A DNA stretch of 38,568 nucleotides from an uncultured bacterium (GCA_902779865.1 CACZDG010000016.1:1-38568), one strand, 5' to 3'. Counted from the first letter of the stretch, positions 8,801 to 16,513 are shown. Numbers and translations are program-made. The notes: a model not told the origin generated them from the letters alone.

Positions 8801-11145
8801 GTAGCGGATACACGCTCGTTGGATGGTATGACACGAATGCGTCTAGCGGCGGCAACATGGTGTTCGACGCGCGCGGGTACGCGGTGAACGGGAAATACTG
8901 GAATGGAGCGTATTCGCCAAAGGTCTCTTCTGCGATTTGGAAGCATGTAGGCAACGTGACCGCATACGCCAGATGGGTCGCCTCCGATCGGTTCAGGGTG
9001 GTGACGTTTGACGCCAACGGCGGAACGATGGCGAGCGCTCCTTACGCATGCGTAGTTGAGCAGGGGAAGTACACGAACCAGGCGGGTGCGTCCGGCACGA
9101 AGGTCGCGCGTGAGGGAGACTACACGCTCATGGGGTGGTACGACACGAACGCGTCGAGCGGCGGAAACATTGTATTCGACGCGCGCGGGTACGCCGTGAA
9201 CGGCAAATATTGGGACGGATCGTATTCGCCGGGCGCATCTTCCGCGAAATGGAAGAACGCCGGTGGCGTGACCGCGTACGCTCGGTGGGCGCAGAACAAG
9301 AGTACTGTCACTCTTAACGCGAACGGCGGGACAGTGAGCGGGGCAGCGACCGTCACTGCGCAGGTCGAGTACGGGAAGTTTACGAGTCAGGCCGCCGCGA
9401 ACAGGACCGTTTCGCGTACGGGCTACACGCTCGTTGGGTGGTACGATACGAACGCGTCGAGCGGCGGCAACATGGTGTTCGACGCGCGCGGATATGCGGT
9501 GAACGGCGTGTATTGGGATGGGGCGTATTCGCCTAAGGTGTCTTCGGCGACATGGAAGTATTCCGGGAATGCGACCGCGTACGCGCGGTGGGTTGCCTCC
9601 AGCCCGTATAGGGTGGTGACGTTCGACGCGAACGGCGGCACGATAGGCAATGCTTCATACACCGCCATCGTGGTGGAGCAGGGTAAGGCCACGATGCAGG
9701 CCGGTGCGTCCGGGACGAAGGCGACGCGCACGGGCTACTCGCTCGTAGGTTGGTACGACACGAACGCATCGAGCGGCGGCAGCATGGTGTTCGACGCGCG
9801 GGGCTACGCAGTAAACGGCAAATACTGGAACGGGTCGTATTCGCCGAAAGTCTCGTCCGCGACTTGGAAGCATGTAGGTAACGTTACCGCATACGCGCGG
9901 TGGGTCAAGACTCCGCCGTACCGCGTTGTGACGTTCGACGCGAACGGCGGAATCGTTTCTAACTCGGCGTACGCGGCAGTGGCTGTCGAGGACGGCAAGA
10001 ATACTATGCAGGCTGGGGCTTCTGGAACACAGGTGGCGCGCTCGGGCTACGTCCTTGTGGGGTGGTTCGACACCACAAACTCCGTCGGTGGCAACGTGGT
10101 GTTCGACGCGCGTGGGTACGCCGTAAACGGTAAATACTGGAACGGGTCTTACGTCCCGAGCAAGTCCGCCGCGACGTGGAAGTACGCCGGGAACGTGGTG
10201 GCGTACGCGCGTTGGGCGCAAAACAAAAGCACTGTGACGCTCAACGCTAACGGTGGAACCGTGAGCGGGCAGGCGACAGTCTCCTTCCAGGTCGAGTACG
10301 GCAAGTACGTTAGCCAGGCCGGTGCAAACAGGACCGTTTCGCGTTCAGGCTACACGCTCCGTGGATGGTACGACGCAAAGAGCGGCGGCAACATGGTCTT
10401 TGACGCGCGTGGCTATGCCGTGAACGGCGTGTACTGGAACGGGTCGTATTCGCCGAGCGTATCCTCCGCCACGTGGAAGGGCACTGGCAACGTGACCGTT
10501 TACGCGCAGTGGGTTGCCACCCCGCCGTACAGGGTGGTGACGTTCGATGCGAACGGCGGCGTTCTTGGAAACGCCTCCTGCAACTGCGTTGTGGAGCAGG
10601 GCAAATACACGAGCCAGGCGGGGGCGTCCGCCATGAATGCGACGCGTTCGGGCTACACGCTTGCGGGGTGGTACGACGCGAAGAGCGGCGGCAACATGGT
10701 GTTTAACGCACAGGGTTATGCCGTGAACGGAACGTACTGGAACGGGTCTTACGTCCCAAGCAAGTCCTCCGCTACGTGGAAGTTTGCCGGTAGCGTGACC
10801 GCATACGCGCGTTGGGTTACTGCGTCTGGCAACATCAGAATGGCGGCTCCGTCCGGGGACATGGAGGATGGCTTCTGGTCTGGTGATATGGTTGAAGCCG
10901 AGGCTCCGTTATTCTTCCAGGGCGAGTTCGAGGGCACGTTCGCGGATGGCGGCGGCAGGTTCATGCTGACGCTGGACGAGGACCTTGAGACGGCGTATTT
11001 CGTTACGTGGACGGATGACGGCGGCGTCGCATGCGAATGCGAGGCGGCGGTTGTCGGAGACGTGCTCATCCTAATTACGGAAACGGGCGAGGTATATCAC
11101 CTCGTCTGGGACAACGGCTGCCTTGTCGCCACACAAGAGGAATAA
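2641..11145 (+). CDS. Giant secreted BspA-type LRR / InlB B-repeat surface protein
   Basis: A 2834-residue protein. The ATG at 2641 is preferred over the in-frame ATG at 2575 because it matches the starts at 958 and 13620 and has GAAAGGAA upstream; the earlier codons would come from the dispersed repeat. A signal peptide ends near FGAWA. LRR_5 (BspA/TpLRR) repeats span about 65-1555, with a beta-sandwich-like insert at about 130-270 (WKVSSENNYDYLRWYLDG). About 30 modules of 23 residues (IPNSVTSIGSSAFSGCSGLTSVT) are nearly identical; later ones diverge. Residues about 1615-2730 hold 12 InlB B-repeat (Flg_new) units with FDANGG and GYTLVGWYDT. The last 90 residues form a domain shared with the next protein. 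Families of this type sit on the surface in adhesion or ligand binding; the ligand here is unknown. Confidence 0.85.
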   Translation: MKTELMMMVGTARRAVRNMALFVAVAVAFGAWAATETVGGYTWTYQINGDTAEIYNGSYSAAISPSPTGAVTIPSTLGGKPVTSIGSYAFHGCSGLTSVTIPDSVTSIASSAFSGCSGLTNVTLPGRLLSAISSDGWTLLSTDTDGTKEYQSASIGNSASTYMSLTLTGPYEFTFSWKVSSENNYDYLRWYLDGTENSKISGTGGTWQTVSVSVPVGEHTIKWTYSKDSSVSSGSDCGWVRIPEITWGRTMSGLFPDSYTTLQSVTLTGTTMEIPAYAFSGCSGLTSVTIPDSVTSIGSYAFYNCSGLTSVTIPDSVTSIGSYAFSGCSGLMGVTIPDSVTSIGSSAFYNCSGLTSVVIPNSVTNIGDNAFSGCSGLTSVTIPQYVCTRRLSDVFASSYQSITNVVILDGVTSIGSSAFSGCSGLTSVTIPNSVTSIGDSAFYNCSGLTSVVIPNGVTSIGDSAFSGCSGLTSVTIPNSVTSIGSSAFYNCSGLTSVVIPNGVTSIGSSAFSGCSGLEEITLPFVGAQRGNTGSSNSLFGYIFGTSSYSGGTQTLQYYSSSSSSYYYIPSNLKKVVITDETVIGYGAFYNCSGLTSVTIPDSVTSIGSSAFFGCSGFTSVTIPRYVCDRRLSDVFSSSYQSITNVVILYGVTSIGSSAFSSCSGLTSVTIPNSVTSIGSSAFSGCSGLTSVTIPNSVTSIGSSAFSGCSGLLSISVGSGNANYKSINGLLLSKDGKSLIQGVNGNVTIPNSVTSIGSSAFSGCSGLTSVTIPDSVTSIGSSAFSGCSGLTSVTIPDSVTSIGSSAFSYCSGLTSVTIPNSVTSIGSSAFYGCSGLEEITLPFVGSQRGNSGSSSSLFGYIFGTSSYSGGTQTLQYYSSSSSSSHYIPSNLKKVVITDETVLGYGAFYNCSGLTSVTIPNSVTSIGSSAFSGCSGLTSVTIPDSVTSIGSSAFSGCSGFTSVTIPRYVCDRRLSDIFSSSYQSITNVVILDGVTSIGSSAFSGCSGLTSVTIPNSVTSIGSSVFSDCSGLTSVTIPNSVTSIGSSAFSGCSGLTSVTIPNRVTSIGSSAFSGCSGLTSVTIPNSVTSIGSSAFSGCSGLTSVTIPNSVTSIGSSAFSGCSGLEEITLPFVGAQRGNTGSSNSLFGYIFGASSYSGGTETCQYYSSSSSSYYYIPSNLEKVVITDETVLGYGAFYNCSGLTDMTIPGSVTHVERSAFVGCSGLTRIVLEEGIRELPDGLFDGCDNITSVIWPSTLVEFGIDVLPPKIVEALNYDENGFVIYNNWVLDYQDRDASLVVIPESVVGIGRGAFFEMFDLEMVAMPESLKCIAAGAFEGCTYVQEFQFGSGMRHVGALAFWDCTALLDVSFADGLEHIGTNAFDGCWQMLSVRLPVTVTNIGDNAFIDCENLMGVTVPTHVKTMSDLFPAAYSQIESVEIAEGETTVMDGMFAGCRNLSGNAMQTDMSMLLPTITNIGARAFQNCTSLTAMALPDSVVTMGESAFEGCSGLWNVKLSRNLSVLSAKTFNGCSMLESMVIPSSVTNLGTRFFSGKTYSGSQNALYYLCTNAPACASDAYAAISKGVTTYVLQNSRGWDGRTGSRTLPQSWNSNPIKYWTPVQFDVLFNANGGRFDLPGGSASTWGEQQIKDMGYALPSTEPVRPGWAFEGWWTEAAGGAQVKYTTKVTATRPHTLYAHWRSLDERMTVSFNANGGTVVLPGTQDYVPGQTFGQFPVPTRRGYTFQGWWTESVNGIRMTEATAVPAADMELFAHWEPITYYVRFHANGGTGADVDQTFVFDERQALDTHTFTRTGFAFSGWATTPSGQVRYAENASVVNLEETQDTVVDLYAVWSGAGYSIRFDANGGVGFIDNQTIAIGEVQNLWPCLFTRAGYSFVGWAKTPTDAAAGVVSYLDCAAVRNLVTDNSSTVPLYAVWAAATQTVRISFDANGGSVSPAFWNCVPGTAVEAFPLPTRPGFTFQGWYTSVDGGTRRDSIARVAAAQTFYAHWVQNGSERLQEMSFAVTFNPNAGAIGNASYASIVVEWGKPTMQAGASATKTTRSGYTLVGWYDTNASSGGNMVFDARGYAVNGKYWNGAYSPKVSSAIWKHVGNVTAYARWVASDRFRVVTFDANGGTMASAPYACVVEQGKYTNQAGASGTKVAREGDYTLMGWYDTNASSGGNIVFDARGYAVNGKYWDGSYSPGASSAKWKNAGGVTAYARWAQNKSTVTLNANGGTVSGAATVTAQVEYGKFTSQAAANRTVSRTGYTLVGWYDTNASSGGNMVFDARGYAVNGVYWDGAYSPKVSSATWKYSGNATAYARWVASSPYRVVTFDANGGTIGNASYTAIVVEQGKATMQAGASGTKATRTGYSLVGWYDTNASSGGSMVFDARGYAVNGKYWNGSYSPKVSSATWKHVGNVTAYARWVKTPPYRVVTFDANGGIVSNSAYAAVAVEDGKNTMQAGASGTQVARSGYVLVGWFDTTNSVGGNVVFDARGYAVNGKYWNGSYVPSKSAATWKYAGNVVAYARWAQNKSTVTLNANGGTVSGQATVSFQVEYGKYVSQAGANRTVSRSGYTLRGWYDAKSGGNMVFDARGYAVNGVYWNGSYSPSVSSATWKGTGNVTVYAQWVATPPYRVVTFDANGGVLGNASCNCVVEQGKYTSQAGASAMNATRSGYTLAGWYDAKSGGNMVFNAQGYAVNGTYWNGSYVPSKSSATWKFAGSVTAYARWVTASGNIRMAAPSGDMEDGFWSGDMVEAEAPLFFQGEFEGTFADGGGRFMLTLDEDLETAYFVTWTDDGGVACECEAAVVGDVLILITETGEVYHLVWDNGCLVATQEE
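2669..2689 (+). repeat. Perfect 9-bp-arm palindrome inside the signal-peptide coding region
   Basis: GGACGGCTC-GCC-GAGCCGTCC, encoding part of GTARRAVR between MKTELMMMV and the hydrophobic core. The truncated copy at 958 lacks this stretch, so it looks like an in-frame insertion. Its left 12 bases recur at 15027-15038. Confidence 0.65.
3480..6310 (+). repeat. Tandem 69-bp LRR repeats with higher-order cassettes
   Basis: About 30 modules of 69 bp are near-identical in DNA, not only in protein. A longer cassette (GLEEITLPFVG..., a serine-rich stretch, IPSNL.KVVITDET) recurs from 4189, 5143 and 6001. Another block (YVC.RRLSD.F.SSYQSITNVVI) recurs near 3790, 4507 and 5527. This implies recent duplication or gene conversion. 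Confidence 0.85.
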
Positions 11146-11149
11146 AGTT

Positions 11150-13582
11150 ATGGAAATGGCCGGAATTCAGACGTGGGCTTGCGGGGCTATTGCATGGCTC
11201 CAGCAGGCGGTGATGTGCCTCGGCATCTGCACGGCGGCGACTCTGTTTGCCGTGCTGGCATTCAGGACGCAAACCGTCCGCAGCGCGGCGGCACGGTTTG
11301 CGGTGATGTGGCGTGGCGCATCGCATCTGGCGCGCTTGGCGGGCATGGCGCTGGTTACCGGCTTTGTCCTCTACGCCGGCACGAAGACCGATCCCTCGCC
11401 GCATGGTTATGTCGTGACGCTCAACGCGAACGGCGGGACGGTGAGCGGTCAGACGACCATCTCATTCCAGGTCGAGAACGGAAGGTACACGAGCCAGGCC
11501 GGCGCGAACAGGACGGTGTCGCGTTCGGGATATTCGCTGGTGGGATGGTACGACACGAGCGCGTCGAGCGGCGGGAACATGGTGTTCGACGCCCGCGGGT
11601 ACGCCGTGAACGGGAAGTACTGGAATGGCGCGTATTCGCCGAAGGTGTCGTCTGCAACGTGGAAGTACGCCGGAAACGTGACGGCGTACGCACGTTGGAC
11701 CAAGACTCCGCCGTACCGCGTTGTGACGTTCGACGCGAATGGCGGTGCTGTCGGCAATGCAGCATACGCCGCCATTGTCGTGGAGAGCGGGAAGTACACG
11801 ATGCAGGCGGGCGCTTCCGGGGTGAAGGCGTCGCGTTCGGGCTATACGCTTGTCGGATGGTACGACACTAACGCCGCAAGCGGCGGCAACATGGTGTTCA
11901 ACGCGCAGGGCTATGCCGTGAACGGCACTTACTGGAACGGGTCTTACGTTCCAAGCAAGTCCTCCGCGACGTGGAAGTACGCGGGGAATGTGACCGCATA
12001 CGCGCGCTGGGCGCAGAACAAGAGCACGGTGACGCTCAACGCTAACGGGGGGAAGGTTAGCGGTGCTGCGACCGTTTCCTTCCCCGTCGAGTACGGCAAG
12101 TACACGAGCCAGGCCGGTGCGAACAGGACGGTGTCGCGTTCGGGCTATACGCTCGTAGGCTGGTTCGACACGAGCGCGTCTAGCGGTGGCAACATGGTGT
12201 TCAATGCGCAGGGCTATGCCGTGAACGGCACTTATTGGAACGGGTCTTACGTTCCAAGCAAGTCTTCCGCGACGTGGAAACACACAGGGAACGCGGTGGC
12301 GTATGCGCGTTGGGCGCAAAACAAGAGTACGGTGACGCTCAACGCGAACGGTGGAACGGTTAGCGGGACTGCGACTGTTTCCTTCTCCGTCGAGTACGGC
12401 AATTACACGAGCCAGGCGGGTGCGAACAGGAATGTTTCGCGTTCGGGCTACGCGCTCGTGGGGTGGTTCGACACCACGAACTCCGTCGGCGGCAACATGG
12501 TCTTCGACGCACGCGGGTACGCCGTGAACGGGAAATACTGGGACGGGGCGTATTCTCCGAAGGTCTCCTCCGCGAAGTGGAAGTACACCGGCAATATGAC
12601 GGCCTACGCGCGGTGGGTGGCGAGCCCGCCGTACCGCGTGGTGACGTTCGACGCTAACGGTGGTGCGATTGGCAATGCGGCTTACGCCGCCGTGGTCGTT
12701 GAAAGCGGGAGGTACACGAATCAGGCCGGGGCTTCGGGGGCGCAGGTGACACGTGCGGGCTACTCTCTCGAGGGGTGGTTCGACACCACGAACTCCGTCG
12801 GCGGCAACATGGTGTTCGACGCGCGCGGGTACGCCGTACACGGGAAGTTCTGGAACGGCGCGTATTCGCCGAAGGTCTCTGCCGCTACGTGGAGATACGC
12901 CGGGAACGTGGTGGCGTACGCGCGTTGGGTCAAGAGTCCGCCTTACTGGGTTGTGACGTTTGACGCGAACGGCGGTAAGATAGAGGACTCGGATTTCGCT
13001 TCCGTGATCGTGGAGAGCGGGAAGTCCACGATGCAGGCAGCTGCTTCAGGGACTTCTGTGACGCGTACGGACTATATGGAATACGTGGACATAGGGTGGT
13101 TCGATACTACAAACTCCGTCGGCGGCAACATGGTGTTCGACGCTAGCGGGTATGCCGTAAACGGGAAGTACTGGGATGGCACCTACGAGCCGGGCAAGAC
13201 CTCCGCGAAGTGGAAGTTCGCCGGAAACGTGACTGTATACGCACGGTGGGTGCGGAGGACGAACAACAATGCTGCGGTATCAGTCAGGAAATCGGCGGGA
13301 GGCTCTTCTTTGGAGGATGGCGAAATGGTGGCGGTCGAGGCGCCGCTGTTCTTCCAGAGCGAGTTCGTGGGCACGTTCGCGGACGATGGCGGCGTGTTCA
13401 TGCTGACGCTTGACGATGGCCTTGCGACTGCGTATCTCGTGACGTGGACGGATGACGGCGGCATGGCGTGCGAATGTGAAGCCGAGGTCGTTGACTGCAC
13501 TCTCGTGCTCACAACTGAATCTGGCGAGGTTTACCACCTCGCCTGGATCGGCGGCAGCCTCGTAGCGTCGCGAGTGGAGTAG
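11150..13582 (+). CDS. Membrane-anchored InlB B-repeat protein, paralogue of the upstream C-terminus
   Basis: An 810-residue protein starting 4 nt after the giant LRR gene. The ATG at 11150 has AGAGGA upstream and is preferred to a TTG at 11123 inside the previous gene. It has no cleavable-looking signal peptide: two hydrophobic segments (about 13-36 and 60-78) suggest an N-terminal membrane anchor. Six B-repeat units follow (LNANGG or FDANGG, GYTLVGWYDT, GGNMVFDARGYAVNG), and the final 90 residues repeat the C-terminal domain of the upstream protein (APLFFQSEFVGTFADDGG, LVTWTDDGGMACECEA). No LRR is present. Close spacing implies co-transcription and possibly a joint surface assembly (inference). 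The ligand is unknown. Confidence 0.8.
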   Translation: MEMAGIQTWACGAIAWLQQAVMCLGICTAATLFAVLAFRTQTVRSAAARFAVMWRGASHLARLAGMALVTGFVLYAGTKTDPSPHGYVVTLNANGGTVSGQTTISFQVENGRYTSQAGANRTVSRSGYSLVGWYDTSASSGGNMVFDARGYAVNGKYWNGAYSPKVSSATWKYAGNVTAYARWTKTPPYRVVTFDANGGAVGNAAYAAIVVESGKYTMQAGASGVKASRSGYTLVGWYDTNAASGGNMVFNAQGYAVNGTYWNGSYVPSKSSATWKYAGNVTAYARWAQNKSTVTLNANGGKVSGAATVSFPVEYGKYTSQAGANRTVSRSGYTLVGWFDTSASSGGNMVFNAQGYAVNGTYWNGSYVPSKSSATWKHTGNAVAYARWAQNKSTVTLNANGGTVSGTATVSFSVEYGNYTSQAGANRNVSRSGYALVGWFDTTNSVGGNMVFDARGYAVNGKYWDGAYSPKVSSAKWKYTGNMTAYARWVASPPYRVVTFDANGGAIGNAAYAAVVVESGRYTNQAGASGAQVTRAGYSLEGWFDTTNSVGGNMVFDARGYAVHGKFWNGAYSPKVSAATWRYAGNVVAYARWVKSPPYWVVTFDANGGKIEDSDFASVIVESGKSTMQAAASGTSVTRTDYMEYVDIGWFDTTNSVGGNMVFDASGYAVNGKYWDGTYEPGKTSAKWKFAGNVTVYARWVRRTNNNAAVSVRKSAGGSSLEDGEMVAVEAPLFFQSEFVGTFADDGGVFMLTLDDGLATAYLVTWTDDGGMACECEAEVVDCTLVLTTESGEVYHLAWIGGSLVASRVE

Positions 13583-13619
13583 CGATTCTCCTTGTTTTTA
13601 CGAGCAGTTAAGGTGTGAT

Positions 13620-14333
13620 ATGAAAAAGGAAATGGCGATATTGACGGCGGCGGTTGCCGTTGTGTCTGGCGTATGGGCCGAGACGCAATATGCCAACGGA
13701 TACATCTGGACTTATCAGATCAATGGAGATGCGGCGGAGATTTGCCAGAATGGCTCGTCTGCAGCCATTTCCCCTTCGCCTGCAGGTGCCGTGGCGGTTC
13801 CTGCCGAGCTTGGCGGCAAACCCGTGACGAGCATTGGGAGAAACGCATTCTACGGTTGCGGCGGCTTGACGGACGTGAAAATCCCGGACAGCGTTACGAC
13901 CATCGGGAGTGAGGCTTTTTTAGGTTGCCGCAGCTTGACGGACGTGGCGATGCCGGATAACGTGACGAGCATCATGTATAGGGCCTTTTCCGGTTGCAGC
14001 GGGCTTACGAGCGTGACGATACCGGCGAGCGTGACGAGCATCGGGAATGGCGCGTTCCGTAACTGTTCCGAACTGACTGGCATAAAGATTCCATCCAGCG
14101 TGGCGAAAGTCGGGAAAGATGCATTTGCCTATTGTGGCGATTCCATTTACGACACCAATTCGATTCCAGGCGTGATGCTGGTTGATGGCTGGGTCGTTGG
14201 CAGTACAGGTTCGCTTTCCGGCGATTTTGGGGACCGGAACTTGATCCAGAACCTGACCCGGAACCTGAGCCAGAACCAGAGCCAGAACCTGATCCGGAAC
14301 CAGAACCTGATCCGATACCAGAGCCTGTCGTAA
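13620..14333 (+). CDS. Small secreted LRR protein, 5' part of a frameshifted gene
   Basis: 237 residues in this frame. The ATG at 13620 has AAGGTG 4 nt upstream. A signal peptide (MKKEMAILTAAVAVVSGVWA) is followed by the clade signature QYANGYIWTYQINGDAAEI and four or five LRR_5 modules (IPDSVTTIGSEAFLGCRSLTDV). After GSTGSLSGDF, near 14223-14232, the frame turns into low-complexity NLIQNLTRN... and stops. In the -1 frame the same bases encode a Pro-Glu/Pro-Asp linker and run into the ORF at 14342. A missing base at the tract TTTTGGGG (14225-14232) would explain this, whether a real mutation, slippage or a homopolymer sequencing error. The intact product would be about 513 residues. Confidence 0.75.
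   Translation: MKKEMAILTAAVAVVSGVWAETQYANGYIWTYQINGDAAEICQNGSSAAISPSPAGAVAVPAELGGKPVTSIGRNAFYGCGGLTDVKIPDSVTTIGSEAFLGCRSLTDVAMPDNVTSIMYRAFSGCSGLTSVTIPASVTSIGNGAFRNCSELTGIKIPSSVAKVGKDAFAYCGDSIYDTNSIPGVMLVDGWVVGSTGSLSGDFGDRNLIQNLTRNLSQNQSQNLIRNQNLIRYQSLS
14236..14333 (+). repeat. Pro-Glu/Pro-Asp linker hexanucleotide repeats
   Basis: Runs of GAACCT, GAGCCA, GATCCG and similar hexamers encode alternating proline and acidic residues in the frame of the downstream ORF. This acidic linker joins the LRR part to the C-terminal domain and shows which frame is coding here. Confidence 0.8.
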
Positions 14334-14341
14334 CGCAGCAA

Positions 14342-15160
14342 GTGTGGACGGTGAATGCCGTTTGTGAATTGGATGCTAGTTTTGCCAAGGCGCAGACCGT
14401 GGATGGAGCGCTGTACAAGGGCGATGTGCTTGCAGGCACCATGCAGGTGAAGGTGGGGAAGATCAGCAAGAAGGGCGTGGTGAGGGTATCCGCTACGGCG
14501 ACGATGTTGATAGATGGCAAGGCGAAGAAGGTCACGGCGAGGGCGGTGAATGTGAACGTGAGAGAGGCGACAGGGAGTGCGGACGCGACGGGGCGTGTCC
14601 ATCCCGTGAAGCTTGCCTTCAAGGTGCCGGTTGGGGAGATGTCGTTTGAGATGGCGGCGGATGGTAAGTTCACGCTGAAGAACGGGTCGTATCTGATGGC
14701 GAAGGCGACGATTGGCAAGGAATTGAAGGGCGGTTCTCGCGGGACGTTCCGGATTGATGGTTTCGATCTAGCCGTTCCCGGTGAGTTGCAGGACGACCTT
14801 TTGCCGAACGAGGAATCGTTCAGCGTCTCCAATGGCAAGTGGGTGTTCGCGAAGGCGGCCACGGTGAAGTGGGCGAAGGATCGTGTGACGAAGGAGTACG
14901 GCCTTGTAGTGGACAACACCAAGGGCAAGACCAATCTTTCCGGGTTGAAGCTCACCTACGCGGCAAAGACCGGTCAGTTCAAGGGGGCGTTCAAGGTGTA
15001 TGCGCTGGCTGGCGGTGGCTCGCCGGGGACGGCTCGCCCCACCAAGAAAAAGCTTGTGAAGTACACGGTGAACGTGATCGGTTTTGTGGTTGATGGCGTC
15101 GGCTACGGCGAGGCGTCGTGCAAGAAACCCGCCGGCACGTGGGCCGTGATGGTGGAATAG
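14342..15160 (+). CDS. C-terminal domain of the frameshifted LRR protein
   Basis: 272 residues from a GTG without a convincing ribosome site. The frame is open upstream to 14186 and covers the Pro-Glu linker, so this is almost certainly the 3' part of the gene starting at 13620. The domain is beta-rich and Lys/Gly-rich (GKISKKGVVRVSATATMLIDGKAKKVTARAV split over two lines of strands, later KGKTNLSGLKLTYAAKTGQFKGAFKVYA). Two related halves suggest an internal duplication. I do not recognise a named family. A short stretch, GGGSPGTARPTKKK, coincides with the dispersed palindrome half at 15027-15038. It may be a surface-sorting or ligand-binding domain, which is a guess from position only. Confidence 0.6.
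   Translation: MWTVNAVCELDASFAKAQTVDGALYKGDVLAGTMQVKVGKISKKGVVRVSATATMLIDGKAKKVTARAVNVNVREATGSADATGRVHPVKLAFKVPVGEMSFEMAADGKFTLKNGSYLMAKATIGKELKGGSRGTFRIDGFDLAVPGELQDDLLPNEESFSVSNGKWVFAKAATVKWAKDRVTKEYGLVVDNTKGKTNLSGLKLTYAAKTGQFKGAFKVYALAGGGSPGTARPTKKKLVKYTVNVIGFVVDGVGYGEASCKKPAGTWAVMVE
15027..15038 (+). repeat. Half copy of the GGACGGCTCGCC palindrome in coding sequence
   Basis: Identical to 2669-2680 and again read in frame as GTAR. It lies between two beta-strand segments of the LRR protein's C-terminal domain. Confidence 0.5.
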
Positions 15161-15201
15161 GGTCGCGACGGGGCGCGTCCCTCACGCTTCGTCAGATTTG
15201 C

Positions 15202-15230
15202 TTGCCTTTGGCGCGGGGATTTGGTATCTT
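15202..15230 (+). promoter_or_regulatory. Promoter of the RNA methyltransferase gene
   Basis: TTGCCT at 15202-15207, a 17-bp spacer, and TATCTT at 15225-15230 preceded by ATTTGG. A start near 15237 leaves only about 11 nt before the ATG at 15248, with AAGG at 15238-15241 as the only ribosome-site candidate. Confidence 0.55.
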
Positions 15231-15247
15231 TTCCGCCAAGGCATTTT

Positions 15248-16492
15248 ATGACAGTCACACTCAAGATCGAGAAAACGGTTTACGGCGGCGACGGACTAGG
15301 GCGTCTCGGCGACGGGCGCGTTGCGTTCGTGCCTGGCGCGTACGCGGGCGAAACCGTCAAGGCGGAGATCGTGGAACAGAAGAAGCGCTACGTCAAGGCG
15401 CGGCTCGTGGGCGTGGAGGAGGCGATACCGGAGCGCCTTGCCGAACCAGGGCCGACAGTGCCGGGCATGGTGTACGCCGATGTTTCATACGACGCCGAAA
15501 TCCGTTTCAAGCAGGACCAGCTTGAAAACTTCCTCTGGAAGGTGGCGCAGACCGTGTTGCCGCTCGAAGTGGTACCGGCGGCGTCTCCGCTCGCTTACCG
15601 CAACAAGGTCGTTTACCACACGGAGCGCCAGCACGGCAAGTGGGTGCTAGGCTACCGCGAGGAGCCGGACCACCGCGTGGTGGACGTTGAGCGCGATCCG
15701 CTGGCGTGTCCCGCGATCAACGCCGCGTTGCCCGCGATCCGCTCCGCCGTGTTCACGCTCCTCACGCAGGGGGCGCGCGCCGTGCGTCAGAGCGCGAAGG
15801 CGGCGGACAACGTTACGATCCGCCACACGGCGCGAGACGGCGTGAAGTGGTGGCTTGGAGAACCGCCCGCGAACATGGAGCTGTGCGAACAGACGGCGGG
15901 GTTGAAGTTCGCCGTGCCGGCGGACGGCTTCTACCAGGTGAATCCGCAGATGGGCGACTTGCTCGTGAAGTCCGTGCGCGACGAATACGTGGCGGGCGTT
16001 GCGGACGCACCGCACGTCCTCGACCTCTACTGTGGCGTAGGTGTGTTCGGCATAAGCTGCGCACGGGCGGCGAAGGAAAAGGCGGTTGGCGATGTGCGTC
16101 TCGTAGGGATAGAGAGCGTGCGCGGCGCAGTGGCGTGCGCGAAGAAAAACGCGGCTGCGCTTGGAATCCCGGCGAACTTCTTCTGCGAGCGCGTGGGCGG
16201 AAGCCTGACGCGCATCAAGGCCGGCGCGCACCACACGGTGATAGTCGATCCGCCGCGTGGCGGGCTTGAATCGAACGTAGCCCCATGGCTCGCGCGTCTT
16301 CCGGCTGCGCGCATACTCTACGTATCGTGCGACCCGGCCACGCTTACGCGCGACCTCGCCACGCTCTCGCGCAACTACGACATCAAGCGCGTCAAGCTCT
16401 TCGACCTTTTCCCGCGCACGGCCAGGTTCGAGACTCTGGTCGTGCTGGAACGCCGCCGGGACGCTTCCCGTGCACCGCGTATCTCAAACTAA
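15248..16492 (+). CDS. TrmA/RlmD-family RNA (uracil-5-) methyltransferase lacking the Fe-S cysteines
   Basis: 414 residues. An N-terminal TRAM domain (about 1-55, EKTVYGGDGLGRLGDGRVAF) is followed by a SAM-dependent methyltransferase. Visible motifs are the SAM loop DLYCGVGVFGI, IVDPPRGGLE, the nucleophile motif YVSCDPATLTRD, and the end motif FPRTARFETLVVLER with the family's general-base Glu. The family methylates uracil C5 in rRNA or tRNA; which RNA cannot be told. The stretch where RlmD carries a CxxxxxCxxC cluster ligand set reads GPTVPGMVYADVSYDAE with no cysteine, so no 4Fe-4S cluster is expected. The ATG at 15248 is chosen over a TTG at 15221 that sits in the promoter. Confidence 0.9.
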   Translation: MTVTLKIEKTVYGGDGLGRLGDGRVAFVPGAYAGETVKAEIVEQKKRYVKARLVGVEEAIPERLAEPGPTVPGMVYADVSYDAEIRFKQDQLENFLWKVAQTVLPLEVVPAASPLAYRNKVVYHTERQHGKWVLGYREEPDHRVVDVERDPLACPAINAALPAIRSAVFTLLTQGARAVRQSAKAADNVTIRHTARDGVKWWLGEPPANMELCEQTAGLKFAVPADGFYQVNPQMGDLLVKSVRDEYVAGVADAPHVLDLYCGVGVFGISCARAAKEKAVGDVRLVGIESVRGAVACAKKNAAALGIPANFFCERVGGSLTRIKAGAHHTVIVDPPRGGLESNVAPWLARLPAARILYVSCDPATLTRDLATLSRNYDIKRVKLFDLFPRTARFETLVVLERRRDASRAPRISN

Positions 16493-16513
16493 CAAACAAT
16501 AAAGGAGAATCAA

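Noticed and set aside
14223-14235. Programmed -1 ribosomal frameshift
   Set aside because: The tract does not form an in-frame X XXY YYZ slippery heptamer and no clear downstream pseudoknot is seen; a missing base is simpler.
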